Of a stretch of DNA of 64,000 bases, positions 37,490-48,559 are shown piece after piece. This DNA is from Larus michahellis. Taxonomy: Eukaryota; Chordata; Aves; Charadriiformes; Laridae. The stretch's first letter is position 1. Every line of letters starts with the position of its first letter. The notes under the pieces were generated by a model. The model was not told the origin of the DNA, made no database searches, and saw nothing but the letters and a program-made list of their open reading frames with translations. The DNA is taken from the NCBI RefSeq assembly GCF_964199755.1, contig NC_133896.1, positions 103,446,301-103,510,300 on the forward strand, written 5' to 3'. Both the position numbers and the translations under genes were made by a program.

Positions 37490-38110
37490 AAGGTCTTAAC
37501 CACAAGTATTTAAAAACAGTCCCACGATATTTGTAAATGCACTAGCCACAGACTTAAATAACTGGCCAAATTTAAATGAAGGAACCTTTCTGCAATGTGC
37601 CAATGACTCATTGCTGGGGGCCCCAACAAAAGAAAAGTGTACCCAATTAAGTATTGATCTGTTAAATTATTTAGGAATGGCTGGATGCCGGGTGTCTCAG
37701 AAGGCTCAAATAGCCCAACAGGAAGTACAGTATTTGGGATTTGATATTTCCCAAGTCCAAAGCGTGCGGGTCCTGACCTGAAAGAAGCCATGTGCCAAAT
37801 AGCTGTCCCCAGAACAAAGAAACAACTGCGAGGATTCCTAGGAATGGCAGTGTTCTGCCAGATCTGGGTTCCAAATTTTGGACTACTGGCAAAACCCCTT
37901 TATGAAGCCACAAAAGGGCCAGAGAATGTTTTCTAATGGACTGCTGAGTGTCATAAAGGATTTGATGACATCAAAAAGGCCCTGATATTGGCCCTGGCTC
38001 TAGGACTGCCAAATACGGAAAAACCCTTCCCACTCTTCGTGCATGAGCGAAGGGGGTTGGCTGTAGGGATAATGACTCAGATGTTAAGGAGCTGGAAAAG
38101 ACCAGTAGCC
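37490..38110 (+). pseudogene. ERV reverse transcriptase / RNase H remnant
   Basis: Fragments in several frames. Near 37590 a stretch corresponding to the RT palm reads C-A-N-D where the family has its Tyr-x-Asp-Asp catalytic box, followed by GAPTKEKC and a thumb-like LLNYLGMAG segment. From about 37770 a connection-domain block with KKQLRGFLGMAVFCQIW is readable, then the start of an RNase H-like part (37988-38110). Most of the N-terminal RT is missing. Frameshifts and stops divide the pieces. Confidence 0.82.
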
Positions 38111-38169
38111 AAAGAGTGGGACGAAACCAGTAAAGGATGGCTGGTGTGCCTACGAGCATGTAGCAGCAA

Positions 38170-38720
38170 CAGCATTACTAGTCCAGGAAGCCAGGATCGA
38201 ATAGTGCGAAGGTGCCCTGTGTGCTGTGCAAATAACCCCAAAATCCAACTGAAACCTCCACCGGGAGAAACAAAGAGAGGAATGAAGCCCAGGCAATACT
38301 GGCAAATAGACTTTTAAGAACTTCCCAGAAGAAGATTCCATCCATATCTATTGGTGATAAAGGATACTTTCACCGGATGGCCAGAGGCCTTTCTTTGTCA
38401 AACCAACAAAGCCAGGCAAGTGGTAAAGATCCTTTTGAAAGAGATAATCCCCCAATTTAGGATACCAGAGGAACTTTCCTCAGCCAATGGCCCTTGCTTT
38501 GTGTCAGAAATAGTCCAAGGAGTGGCAAAAGCCTTAAATTTTAAATGGGATCTACAAAAAACTTGGAGGCCGCAGTCTAGTGGTTAGGTGGAAAGGATGA
38601 ACCAAACATTAATGAAACAATTAGCTAAGATATGTCAGGAAACTCACATAAAATGGTCAGAGATACTGCCAATAGCACTCCTGAGGATTAGAATAGCCCC
38701 TAGGGCCAGGGAGGGTGTTA
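38170..38720 (+). pseudogene. ERV integrase remnant
   Basis: The end of a zinc-binding region (RRCPVC near 38208) is followed by the WQIDF strand with the first catalytic Asp, a stop at 38316, then a TFTGWPEAF block at about 38370. The second catalytic position, in a SANGP segment (codon 38483-38485), is Ala in place of Asp. The third, Glu, survives in a VERMNQTL segment after an in-frame stop near 38584. The protein is broken and catalytically dead. Confidence 0.82.
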
Positions 38721-39168
38721 GCCCATTTCAACTATTACATGGTAGGCCATAGTCTGTGAACAAACTGGTGACTGAAGGGAGCCAAATGCATGTAAAAGGT
38801 GAAAATTGAGTAGGAGAGCATTTTTTGTCTTTGGCCACTGCGTTATCTTCTCTCCACAGGTATGTTCAAGAATGGTTGTCTCTGCCTCTGGATGTTCCAA
38901 TACACCCTTTCTGACCCAGAGATTGAGTGCTGATCCGAACTTGGAAAGACAAACCATTAAAGGAGGTGTGGAAAGGACCACAGGAGGTACTTCTAACCAC
39001 ACAGACAGCAGTTAAAGTAGATGGAATTAAATCCTAGATTGATCACACGTGGATAAAAGCTGCACCTGAAGCAGATGACCAGAGCACCTCTCCAAAGGCA
39101 GGTCCAATGAAGGAATTGTGACAAGTTGAACCACTGTGTGATCTACGGTTGTGGTCCGAAAGGCAGAA

Positions 39169-39789
39169 ATGAAGAATTTTTGCCTCCTGCTAATTTCACT
39201 GTTCATAATGACCAATCAGAATAACATGTACTCACTCATGAATCATGAATGGGATAGGAGAGAAAACATTTGGAAAAATTTAGCCAGAGGTGTGGCAAAA
39301 TCTACTGACTTTTGTTTAATGGGGGGAGAATCAGTTGAACATGTATTTACATCCTGTACCATAGGCATACCTACATCCTTACAGGTACTAAAGAATTACA
39401 CGTACCTAGCCCACATTGATTTAACTAACACCTATCAGAGTATGTGTAGCTGGGGAAATATAACTCTCAGAAAAGATAAAGAGATGATACACTTAAAAGC
39501 CAGATGTACGTTCCCGGCAGAAAGGTGTGTAGCATTTACAGACTGCCTGAAAAACTGTGAAAACTTAACTCATTCCTACCCTCATATCAGGTGTAACTTT
39601 ATGGACCAAATGCCTTATGGAAATGCACACACTAAATTATCTCTGGGGTGGTTTTTGTTATGTGGTCGTGAAACTTTCATCTATATCCCAGCTAATGGTA
39701 CAGGGGGTCCCTGCACCATGGGAAAATTAACTATACTTATGTCCTCTAAAGGAGACCTAGTTGAGGAAGTCATAGGAAAAGGCAGCTGA
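39169..39789 (+). pseudogene. ERV env surface-subunit fragment
   Basis: An ATG at 39169 opens a 206-codon frame starting with a hydrophobic leader (FCLLLISLFIM) and running through a cysteine-rich glycoprotein part with several N-X-S/T sites, ending at TGA 39787-39789. It is shorter than a complete surface subunit, so internal sequence appears to be deleted. The same frame continues after the stop into the transmembrane subunit, which indicates a single point nonsense mutation at the end. Its function, receptor binding, is lost as the product would be secreted and incomplete. Confidence 0.8.
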
Positions 39790-40285
39790 CAGAAAAGAGA
39801 AGCCAAACAGCTGCCTTCAGATTGTAATTCTGAGGTAACTCTTCTCAGTTCAGGAGAGATAAGTGCTGCCGCCTTTATCACACCAGGAGTAGGTGTAGCT
39901 AAGAATTATCATATGATCAAACGCCTTATCTGGGCAACAGTAAAAGGTATAAACTTTACCTCACAAGCACTAGCAACCTTAGGTGGAGAAATGGCCGCGC
40001 TACGAGAAGCCACCCTTGAAAACAGAGCAGCCATAGATTACCTTCTGTTAAGACATAATCACAAATGTGAGGAATTCAAAGGAATGTGTTGTTTTAATCT
40101 GTCAGACAATTCACGAGTAGAAGAAAAGATTGGGCAGTTACACACATTAGTCAAAGAAATAAAACAAAACACCAGAGCTGATTTTTCGTGATTAACCTCA
40201 TGACTGCCAAACTTTGAATGGCTAAAACTCTTTATGATGGGTATACTCTGGCTTGTTACAATGGTGTGTTGCTGTGTAATATGAC
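39790..40285 (+). pseudogene. ERV env transmembrane-subunit remnant
   Basis: The frame open from 39790 to 40191 has a fusion-peptide-like hydrophobic start, a heptad region (about 39940-40030) and the segment ENRAAIDYLLL followed by the CX6CC motif (C-EEFKGM-CC, about 40066-40092). This arrangement, an immunosuppressive-type segment next to CX6CC, is typical of gamma- and alpha-type retroviral TM proteins that bind the surface subunit by a disulfide. A TGA at 40189-40191 comes before the membrane anchor, which is still readable at about 40215-40280 but cut by another stop near 40204 and 40282. Confidence 0.85.
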
Positions 40286-40450
40286 TTCTCCCAGCCTGAA
40301 CAGGACTATGTAAGTCAATCTTTACCAGGCCTGCCAATCATGATAAGCAGAAGAGACAACAGTTATAGGGACAATATGGATTATTTTATGGAGCTGTCAA
40401 GAATCCAAAAAGGTGAGAACTGTGGGATTTCTGGATAAGGCCCATACTGT

Positions 40451-40464
40451 CAAAGGGGGGAATT
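40451..40464 (+). other. Polypurine tract of the ERV
   Basis: CAAAGGGGGGAATT directly in front of the TG start of the 3' LTR (40465), the normal position and composition of the plus-strand DNA primer. Confidence 0.85.
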
Positions 40465-40827
40465 TGTAGTCGCATGGGTGGATAAGTCTGTGGATGGATG
40501 GGTGGATAGATGAGTGAGTGTGTCCATGCATGGACGAGTACAGGGGATGATGGATGGAAGTGGAGTCACAGAGCAATTAGCCATACTAGAAAACAGACAG
40601 AGTATTTACCTACAAGACTAGAAAGTAGACAGAACTATCGATTATAAGAATAGACAATAGTTTGGAAGGGAGCGAGTGTCAAATTTACCTGTCTCCAGCA
40701 ACCTAAAGTAACCTAAGCCAGGTATCTTTCTGCACAGAACTGTAAAAAGTGTCAAACATGGAATCTCAGCTCTGTGTTTGGTAATTGGCTGCTATGCACT
40801 GGGCTCGAACCCTGTTGAGGGACAACA
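40465..40827 (+). repeat. 3' LTR of the ERV, internally deleted
   Basis: 363 bp, TGTAGTCGC to GGGACAACA. Compared with the 5' LTR it lacks about 170-200 bp of the central part, including the TATA box, and has TGTAAAAAG where the 5' copy carries the AATAAA signal. A GC-containing segment of about 35 bases near 40780-40812 is present here but not in the 5' LTR. Without promoter and poly(A) signal this LTR should be inert. Confidence 0.85.
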
Positions 40828-40831
40828 GCTG

Positions 40832-43800
40832 TGCCTGAGTTAAAATAGCACTTTCAAATGAAATAATAAAACACCTATTCAGATAAAGAGGTAATGAAAT
40901 CTTACAGTCTCGCAGAATTAACTTTTAATTCTTTGCTACATCAAAATAATCTGTCTGAAAAAAATTATCTTCTTCATCAGAAAATCTTTTTTTCTGAACA
41001 TTTCTGTCAACTTTTTAGGAGAACTTAGGAGGAGGTAAACTCTGAAAAGCTTTCTCATGGGAAAAAGTCAAGGGATCGTTTACGACAACTGCATTAAACA
41101 TTACAGGTATGTACCACTGACCTGAGCATCAGTGTAAACATCCCCCTTCTCTGGGGTATCCCAGAGGGCATGGTTTTCTGGGCAGAGCTGCCAAATACCT
41201 TTTGTGTTTGTTTAGGCAAAAATGCTGTTTTCATACGCCTCCTGGAGATGTTTTGAACGCCATTTATTTTCCCCCCCTAAAGCAGTTGGACCCAGTTTGG
41301 CACGTTGTCAGCCCAAACTGAAGTGTTTCATTCCAGTGGGTGGCCCAGGCTGTGCCCAGTTCGGCCCCTGCCTGCCTTGCCGGGGCCAGTTGCCCTTCTG
41401 CACCCCCCTTCTCTTTCTGAGACTGTTGACAGAGACCGAGCCTGTGGTTTAGACATAGTGAAGCAATTACGAGGTGACACAGACACCTATGTGTCTGTGA
41501 AAATTGTAGGGTGTCGCTCTGTGCGCGCCACACCCGGAATACAGTCCTTCATCCGCTACACATATAACCCTCCTGCTGGGAACAAAATTACATTTGCAAT
41601 AAATTCAGGGAAAACAAAGATGAGGTGGTAGGAAACAAATAATTTTCAGAAGGGAAGTACATTAGAACCTCTTTTTGGCACCCGAAAAGCTGTGCTGTGC
41701 CTGATCATTATTCCAAGAACTTTGCAAACTCTGGACTGTCTCAGAAGAAACTAACGATGTTTATTTCTCCTTATCGTGGTCTTTCCGCTCTGGGGAGGGC
41801 CACAGTGCAGTCACCCTTTGTCAGAGAAAAACCAGAACTTCATCATTCAGATCTGTTTTCCTTGGAAGACCTGCCAGGGGCCCCACTGCTCCCGTCACCC
41901 ACCGTCTGCTCTGGCGCTGCCCGCTGTGCATTGCCAATGCAGGCAGCTCCACTTGTTGCTGCGGGTTCCGTGACCCTGGAGTGAGTTTGGAGGAAATCAA
42001 AATTTGCACCAGCATTGTGTGCCGGATCAGATAACCTAATGAGAGGTCTTGGGTCTTCCTGTGAGCTTTACCTGCCCTTAGCCCCAGGGGCACTGCCATA
42101 TAAAACATTGCTGCTTTTGCTTCCTAACGGCCCGCTGGCCTCAGCCAGCACAGCCCAAATCTTGCATGTGTGGATGGGGGATGAGTATTTTTAGCTTGGC
42201 TGATTGCAAAAGTCATGTCTACATGACTTTTTCTGACTGCCTGCCACCCTTTTTCTTTGGGGATGCAGATGTCTCAGTCGCCCTCACCAATGACTGAAGT
42301 TGCTTGAGAAAGATAAATACTCAAAGGTCACAGTATCCTCTCAGTATGTGTCGTTTTCTCCATGGCATCAAATGGTTCCTAAAATGGAAATTTTGTTGTA
42401 GTAGTGGTGTTGAAGCGATGGTGGGAGTACCGGGAGGAATTTGCATTCTGTCTACTTCAAAAGTAGGATCTGTCTCAAAACACTGGCTCGGATAATACAC
42501 GATTTTTAAGCCAAGCCTGTCTGCGTTTATGTAACAGACTAACCTACTAGAGAGTGTATATCTAGCACTTAAGAATGTCAAAGCAAAGCAGGAACGATTA
42601 AAACTTAAAGATAATCTAATCCCATGCAAGTAGTAATCAAAGGTACATGTGCTGGTAATATGGCTCTTATTCTGGAAAAACAGTAGCTAGCAAAAGGATA
42701 TTTATTTATCGAAAAAGAACCGTGAGAATGCTAGGGAGGTTAATTTTAGACCTCTTGTTATAATTTTCAAGATTGAACAAATAGTCTCCCTCCCCCATAT
42801 TTAGGAAAATTACAGTTCTCTGGGGCCCTGTAATAAGTTATGTTTATTTTCTATTCTTCGGGAGTCAAGTGATAGTTAAGCGCAGTAACTGTATTTTCTG
42901 TCTATGGCAAGCTGTACTTTGTGTGCCTCGCTGGGACCGTCCTTTGGGTAAGGCATTTTACAAGGATCGGAATTAGTAAACGCAGGGAGGAAGTTTCCAT
43001 GCTGGAGTCCTCCGCAGCCCTGCTACTGATCCCAAGCGCACACTGTCATCCACAGGCTTGGCTGCTCTTCCCGTGCTTGCGCTGATCTGCTGGGTGGACC
43101 TTGAGTGGACCCTCCCCTTTCCCCTCCCCATTTCTGTAACTCATGAAAGAGGGGTGATGCTAAAAGGCTGACCTGGTGTTCTGATTTCACGGATGTCGCT
43201 CCCTGATGGTTCTTCCAGCAGGCCTGTCTTTGGCTAAGGAAGAAGGGGAGAAGCTGTAGTTCAGGATTTAGTCTTTGGTTTTCCTTTACTCTCTTCAGTG
43301 ACGCATGATGAATGTTTTTCTAACAGTTATCTTTCAATGATTTCAATAGAGCTGCTCTTACAGTAAATCACGCCAGGGAGTTTAACATCCCTGCCCCGAC
43401 ATGTTGTAAAGGATTTGTCCTCTTCCATGATGGAAAGAGGTTAACTGTAGCTGCAACAAACTTGCGTGGTATGTCTGTTCCCCTCAAATGCTCTCTGCTT
43501 AGACAAATATGAAAATATAAAAATATTATTTTATTTTATTATTAATTTTCTTCCTTCTGGTTCATCTACCAAGAGCCCAGAATATGGTTGCGACAAGCTG
43601 TAACCAAATTACTTTTCCTACAGGGCGGAAGAGAAAGCTGGGATTCAGTCTCTTGCCACCAACGACCTTTGTGCGTGCTTTATCTGATATGAAAACTGTA
43701 ATGTCAGACCTGCCCTACTTTTCCTTGTCTACCTAAAAATCTGTAATCTCGCTTCAGATGCTACAGGGATCAGAGGAAACCTATGGGCAGGCCTGAAGTT

Positions 43801-45600
43801 TTTTACTCATACAAATCTTTGACTTCCCTTTGCTGCCACCTTCATGTTAGGGGGGAAGAAGGCAACTCCATTCTCCTGCATTGCTCCAGCTCTCACACTG
43901 GGACCTTCCTCATGTTGTCCATCTTGCTCACTGCTCTGAGCTCCTGGGAGCACCCCCGTAGCTTCAGTTGCTTCCACTCCTTCGCATCTGAGGGGCTGAA
44001 ATAGGTACTTTCTGCCATGGTTCGTGGTAGCGTTGCTTCCTGCTCAGTTTTTATCCATTGTTGTATCAGGATGCCAACAAATGAACACGGATTGAGGATC
44101 TTCAGTCCTGGATCTAGACCCAGTAGATCAAACTCAGACCCAGCATACAGACCATCAGGTGAGCAGATCTCATTCTTAGACCTGCATTAATTGATCCAGG
44201 TGGAGGTACATTACTGCAGTTGGAACAGAAGCTTGCAGATGATGGAAAATAAGCGTATGACAGCAGACCAAAGGAAGTCGTGTTCTCCTCGGTGCAGCTT
44301 ACAGCAAAGTCACTGGGTCACTCTGTAGATGAGAAGGCTTTCTTCACAATCTTTTTATGGTGATTCATCCAATGCCCCCTTAACTATGATATGCACAAAT
44401 TGTGAGATATGATTCTTTTTTCTCCCATGAGTCTTAAGGGAGCCTGGTGGTGGTTAGCTCAGATAAAATGTTCAATCCCAAACCAGAGGGGATGTCCAGG
44501 GGGAAGATGACAAAGTGAGCTTTGGGATACTGATTATATCCCATGTGGCAAATAAGGTTTTATTTTATGTTTGGATTAGTTACTCCCTGAAGGAGAAACT
44601 CTAAGGAAAGATGAGCACATCTTGAAATACTGTATCTATCAGACACAAAGCTGAATGGCAGTAGAAAATGTAGAGAAATTAAATTCAAAAGCAGCATGTT
44701 ATTTTAGGAAAATCAAAAGAAGCCAATTATTTTAGCAGTTAATTTGTGACAGCCAAGTAGAAGCAAGCCCTGGAGATAAGGCAGCCTGTTAGCAGGCAGG
44801 GGTGGGCATTGGGACCAGTGGCAGTCGAAGAGTTGCTGAAATGAAAGATGTTCACCTCCCTGTCTTGGCTTCATGTGGCCAGGCACAGCTGGGGCTCAAG
44901 GCAGGGATGGAACAGGGGGCAACTTACATCCTTGTAGAGGATTCCTCTGGGTCAAGAAAGACAGGAGGTGACAGAAATATTGTTAAAAAGAAGCTTGCTC
45001 TGTTTCTGTTTGGAATATAACTCTCTGGATTATATGATCTTTCACTGATACCAGAGTAATTAAAAAGCAGAGACTTAGAGAAAAGGCTTGAAACTGAATA
45101 AATATTGTAAAATGGGTTTGGTGTCCTTTGGTTAAGCAAATAAGAGTTATTCTGGCCAAAAATGCAAATAAAAATGATACCCCAGCTGGTAGTGCTGACA
45201 ACTGGTCAGAGTAAATCTGGTTAGCCCTGAAATTTCAACAGTATTTTGGGATTTTCTCTCTGGACACATAACACTTCAGGAGAAGGAGCAAAAGGGTGAG
45301 CAATTAAGGACATAATTGAAGGTGTAAGGGTTTTGTTTTGTTCTTAATCAATGAAAACCACTTTTGGCTGGTGGCGTGTCACCCTGTCTTACAAAGAACG
45401 GCAGAAAAGCACCTGCCCTTCCCTAAAAGGAACAGGTTCTGTTCATGCACCGCCACCGTGCCACAGTTCAGTGGAGAGCTCAAAACAGCTGCCATGTCCT
45501 CTTTCGGCACTGTAAGAAGACAAAGCAAAACCAAAAAACCCCCAAAATATCACCCCAAAGAATAGAAGAGGAAAAAAAAAAAAAAAAAAAGAAAAGAGGA
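40832..45600. other. Intergenic, no gene recognised
   Basis: Mixed-composition sequence with moderately GC-rich patches (41290-41460 and 41860-41980) and an AT-rich simple stretch near 43510-43545. A pure A run of about 18 bases at 45571-45590 lies just before the CpG-rich region. Open frames have no domains. Confidence 0.45.
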
Positions 45601-45629
45601 AATTAGCTTGAGGTTTGTTGGGTGTAGAG

Positions 45630-46120
45630 CGGTTGTGCTTGTACGCCGCCGTACCCATCGAATTTAGGAGGGCCGCTGTGCAGGCTCGGCTCGCAGGCGG
45701 GGGTGGAAATAAAGGGTCCTGCTGGCACGGAAGCCGCAGCTGGGGGTGCTCAATCCCTGCCTTTTCCTGCCATCTAGTGGTCTACCAAAACAGTAGGCTT
45801 CTGCCCAACATCTGAACGGCGCTTGGAACGGGATGGGAAGGGCGGGAGGATGCCGTGCGCTCAGCGCAGAGGACAGCGGGGGGCGGTAAGCCTCCTGCCC
45901 CCGCACGGCCAAGCCACCGCAGCGCTCCTGCCTCCTCCCACCCGCGCCCCTCTGGCCCTCTCTTCTTTCCTCTCTTCAGAAGATGGCCAGGTGCCAGAGG
46001 TTTTGGTCACACATTCGGACCTCGTCGAGGATGGAAAGGGCTTCAAAGTTTTACCGTTGGTGGTTGATGAAGAACTAAGGTGGGGTTTTGCCAGCACTGA
46101 AGCGAAGGATGGTGGTATCG
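45630..46120 (+). promoter_or_regulatory. Second CpG-rich region with exon-like signals, possible promoter
   Basis: CpG- and GC-rich sequence (densest about 45640-46030) in an AT-rich neighbourhood, 26 kb downstream of CD200 and 10 kb beyond the BTLA 3' end. Within it a donor GGGGGGCG|GTAAGC (GT at 45888) and a downstream acceptor CTCTCTTCAG (ending at 45979) are well formed. A plus-strand frame runs 45823-46128 without splicing. I do not recognise a protein. It may be the promoter and first exon of an unassigned gene or a long non-coding RNA, or a regulatory element; this is inference. Confidence 0.45.
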
Positions 46121-46129
46121 CAGCGTAGT

Positions 46130-48230
46130 TTTTTTGATCCTTGCTGTTACTGGGCTAGGTGAAGCCTGGAGTCCTCCAGGTTTGAACACCCTGGTGTGGT
46201 CAGCCTGGCCACGCGTGAGCTCCCAGCAAAGCTACCAGCCACTCCCTCATAGCAACGGACAGGTAAAATACTAGCAAACACTGGGAAAATAATCCCTGCT
46301 ATAGGCAAACATCCCTGAGGCCTTCCTTGGTATTTGACATGTATTCCCTCAGGAGTCTCCACTCTTTTTGTGACACTTTACCCTCACTTAACTATTTGGG
46401 AATAACTATTAAATTAGGATGGTGAACTCAGATGCCGATGTCCATTACAAGAGGAAATGTGTCTTGCAAATGCAGGTGAGCGTGTCGGTCTGACAGTTCC
46501 GTCACTCCTACTCATGGGGACTGTAAAAGTTGTTCTCTGTGTACACTTTTGATATGTTGAATAGATTTCAAGTGTATCACCTTTTCCTTGGAAGAACGTT
46601 GAGTTGCAGTCAGCTTTTTATGCAGGCAGTGGCCCTGCACTTGTGACTCACTAGACGCTTTATATACAGAAAGTAATCCTGACCAGATCTAACGTTCGGA
46701 GTATTGTTTTTGCAAGCAGGTTCAGACTATTGGGGGTTTAGTAAAAACAGTTCCCAGAGGAAGTAGGATGCTTTGACACATTCGTCCAAAATTTCCACAC
46801 ATGTAGAAAATGAAAGACAATAGTGTGCTTTACAAGTCTGGTACTTTCCACCTTACCCTTCGCGGTAATGAGATAAAGTAAAAACAGGAGATTGCTTTGT
46901 CTTTCTTTATTTATATCCTTTCACACCCCACACCCCAGAGAAATCAGAACGTATCTAACAGCAGTGGAGTGGGATGTCAGGTGATTTCCCTGCCTGTGTC
47001 AGGGTGCAGCAGGGCCAGGGGGTCCCTGGAGCATCAGGGCAGGGTCTGGCAGCCAGGACCTGTCCCACCCCCCCAGCGAGGAGCAGGGCAGCCAGGGGAC
47101 ACTGGGGGCAGCCCCAGTCCTGAGCATCGGGCACCTCCCTAGGGACCGGGATAGAACATCAGTCCTCAAGTGGGGTCTGCTACCTAACTGTTCAAGCCAC
47201 AGGTGATTGATTGACTCTCCAGGACATGGAGATGACGTGCATTATTGTGGCCAGAAGGAGGGCTCCTTGGCTGTGGTCCCAGCAGCGGGTAGTCTTGATG
47301 GGTTAGATGTTATGCTTCTTTCTTACCCTTTTTTTGCAGAGAGCTGACCTTTATGCTGACGGTGGTCATTTTGGACCAAGGGAACAAGAGTCATCTCCCT
47401 CTCACCTACCACATGGCCGTGGTGGCTGGTGGCTGCTGCAGTGTCCATCCAGGCAGTGCAGCCTCCCCAACATGCGTGACCCTCTCCTAACAATGCTTCT
47501 GCGGTGGGGATGCTCACCCCATATATCTAGGAGCATGTTTCCCAGGTAGCTTTTACAGATTCTAGCTAAGTTTTTGAATGATCTAAGCAAACTTCTCTTT
47601 CTGGTCTGTCTTCAGGCCCCATCCCACATAAGTGAGAAGTCAAAGCACATAACTCAATCACCTTTGGTTGGGATGAAGTTTGCAAGGAATTTTTGTGGTC
47701 CCCAACCACAGAGCAATGAGCTGAGCTATTTGCATGCAAACTCACGACCGAAAGAGGTCAGTTATATTTTTGGCCTAACCAGTAGGCATTTCTCTAGTTT
47801 CTAAGGTAAAAGGATATTATGTCATCTCTGCAGGGGAAGGAAGGAAGAAGTTATGCTGCTAGCTCCTCTTTCCACACTCTGTGCAGTAGGTGTTGGCAGG
47901 TGTGTCCAGGCTCAGGATTGTCACAGCTCCTGGCCAAATAAGTGCATGTAATTTGAAAATTCATTTTTAGCTGTAGAAAGAGTTTTCACAATCCGTGCTT
48001 CCCTTGGCATTATGGCCTTAAATTGTTGTTATAATATTAGAGTAAAAGCTTATTACACTATACCTGTCTGTTTTCTGGAACGAGAATGGTGCATCCAGAT
48101 CTATGAATTCACAATCTTTTATCTAGCACAGGGGATTGGTCTCCCCTGTAAAGCAACTAAGGAATTATTTGAGAGCTGTATTTGCTGATTCAGAGAAATA
48201 AGATCTTAGAAGGTAGCGAGTCCAGTTTTT
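46130..48230. other. Intergenic, no gene recognised
   Basis: A GC-rich, CpG-poor patch at about 46990-47150 and a strong acceptor-like pyrimidine tract at 47320-47338 are present. No confirmed exon or repeat family. Confidence 0.45.
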
Positions 48231-48234
48231 AGGC

Positions 48235-48550
48235 ATTGTCCTTCAAGAAAGGTGTCAACCAATTCGAGAGAGCAGAGAGAACAGCAGCAAGACTGTTAGT
48301 CTGTGGAAGGGCTGAAAGACTTGGGGTCATTTAGTCTCCTGTGAGCTGTGATGTCTTCAAATACATAAATGCAAATCTGTAAAGAGGATAAGAGTACATG
48401 TTCTCTGTGTCTACTTCAAATTGAATAAGAAGTTTTCCTAAACATTAGGAAAAATCTCTATTTGAGTAACTATAAAATGCTGGAATAGCTGGTCTTGAGT
48501 AACCAAGATCGTCACTAAAGGTCTTTAGAAACAAGTTTGTAATAGCTTCA
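48235..48550 (+). mobile_element. Ancient CR1 LINE remnant
   Basis: The order of CR1 3' features is still recognisable on the plus strand: a CTGAAAGACTTGGGGTCATTT stretch around 48310 matching the usual LKELGLFS coding block, an ATACATAAA block, then ACATTAGGAAAAATCTC and TAAAATGCTGGAATAG matching the conserved LDIRKNF...KHWN region. It is highly diverged and has no readable frame, so it is much older than the other copies. Confidence 0.75.
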
Positions 48551-48559
48551 GTATTGTGA

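Larger units (their letters stand above)
35358..40831 (+). mobile_element. Endogenous retrovirus, LTR to LTR, defective
   Basis: A 5466-bp provirus (35362-40827) flanked by GCTG at 35358-35361 and 40828-40831, a 4-bp target duplication. Order: 5' LTR, primer-binding site, gag remnant, protease, reverse transcriptase/RNase H and integrase remnants, env surface fragment, env transmembrane subunit, polypurine tract, 3' LTR. The gag layout and CX6CC env resemble gammaretrovirus-like avian ERVs, and a 4-bp duplication fits that group. Large internal deletions (capsid, polymerase, surface env) and many stops show it cannot make virus. The two LTRs differ at many sites and by insertions and deletions, so the insertion is old. 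Plus orientation, between the two host genes. Confidence 0.92.

Noticed and set aside
36940-37503. 187-codon minus-strand frame over the ERV gag/protease region
   Set aside because: Antisense shadow of retroviral coding sequence; no domain or promoter.
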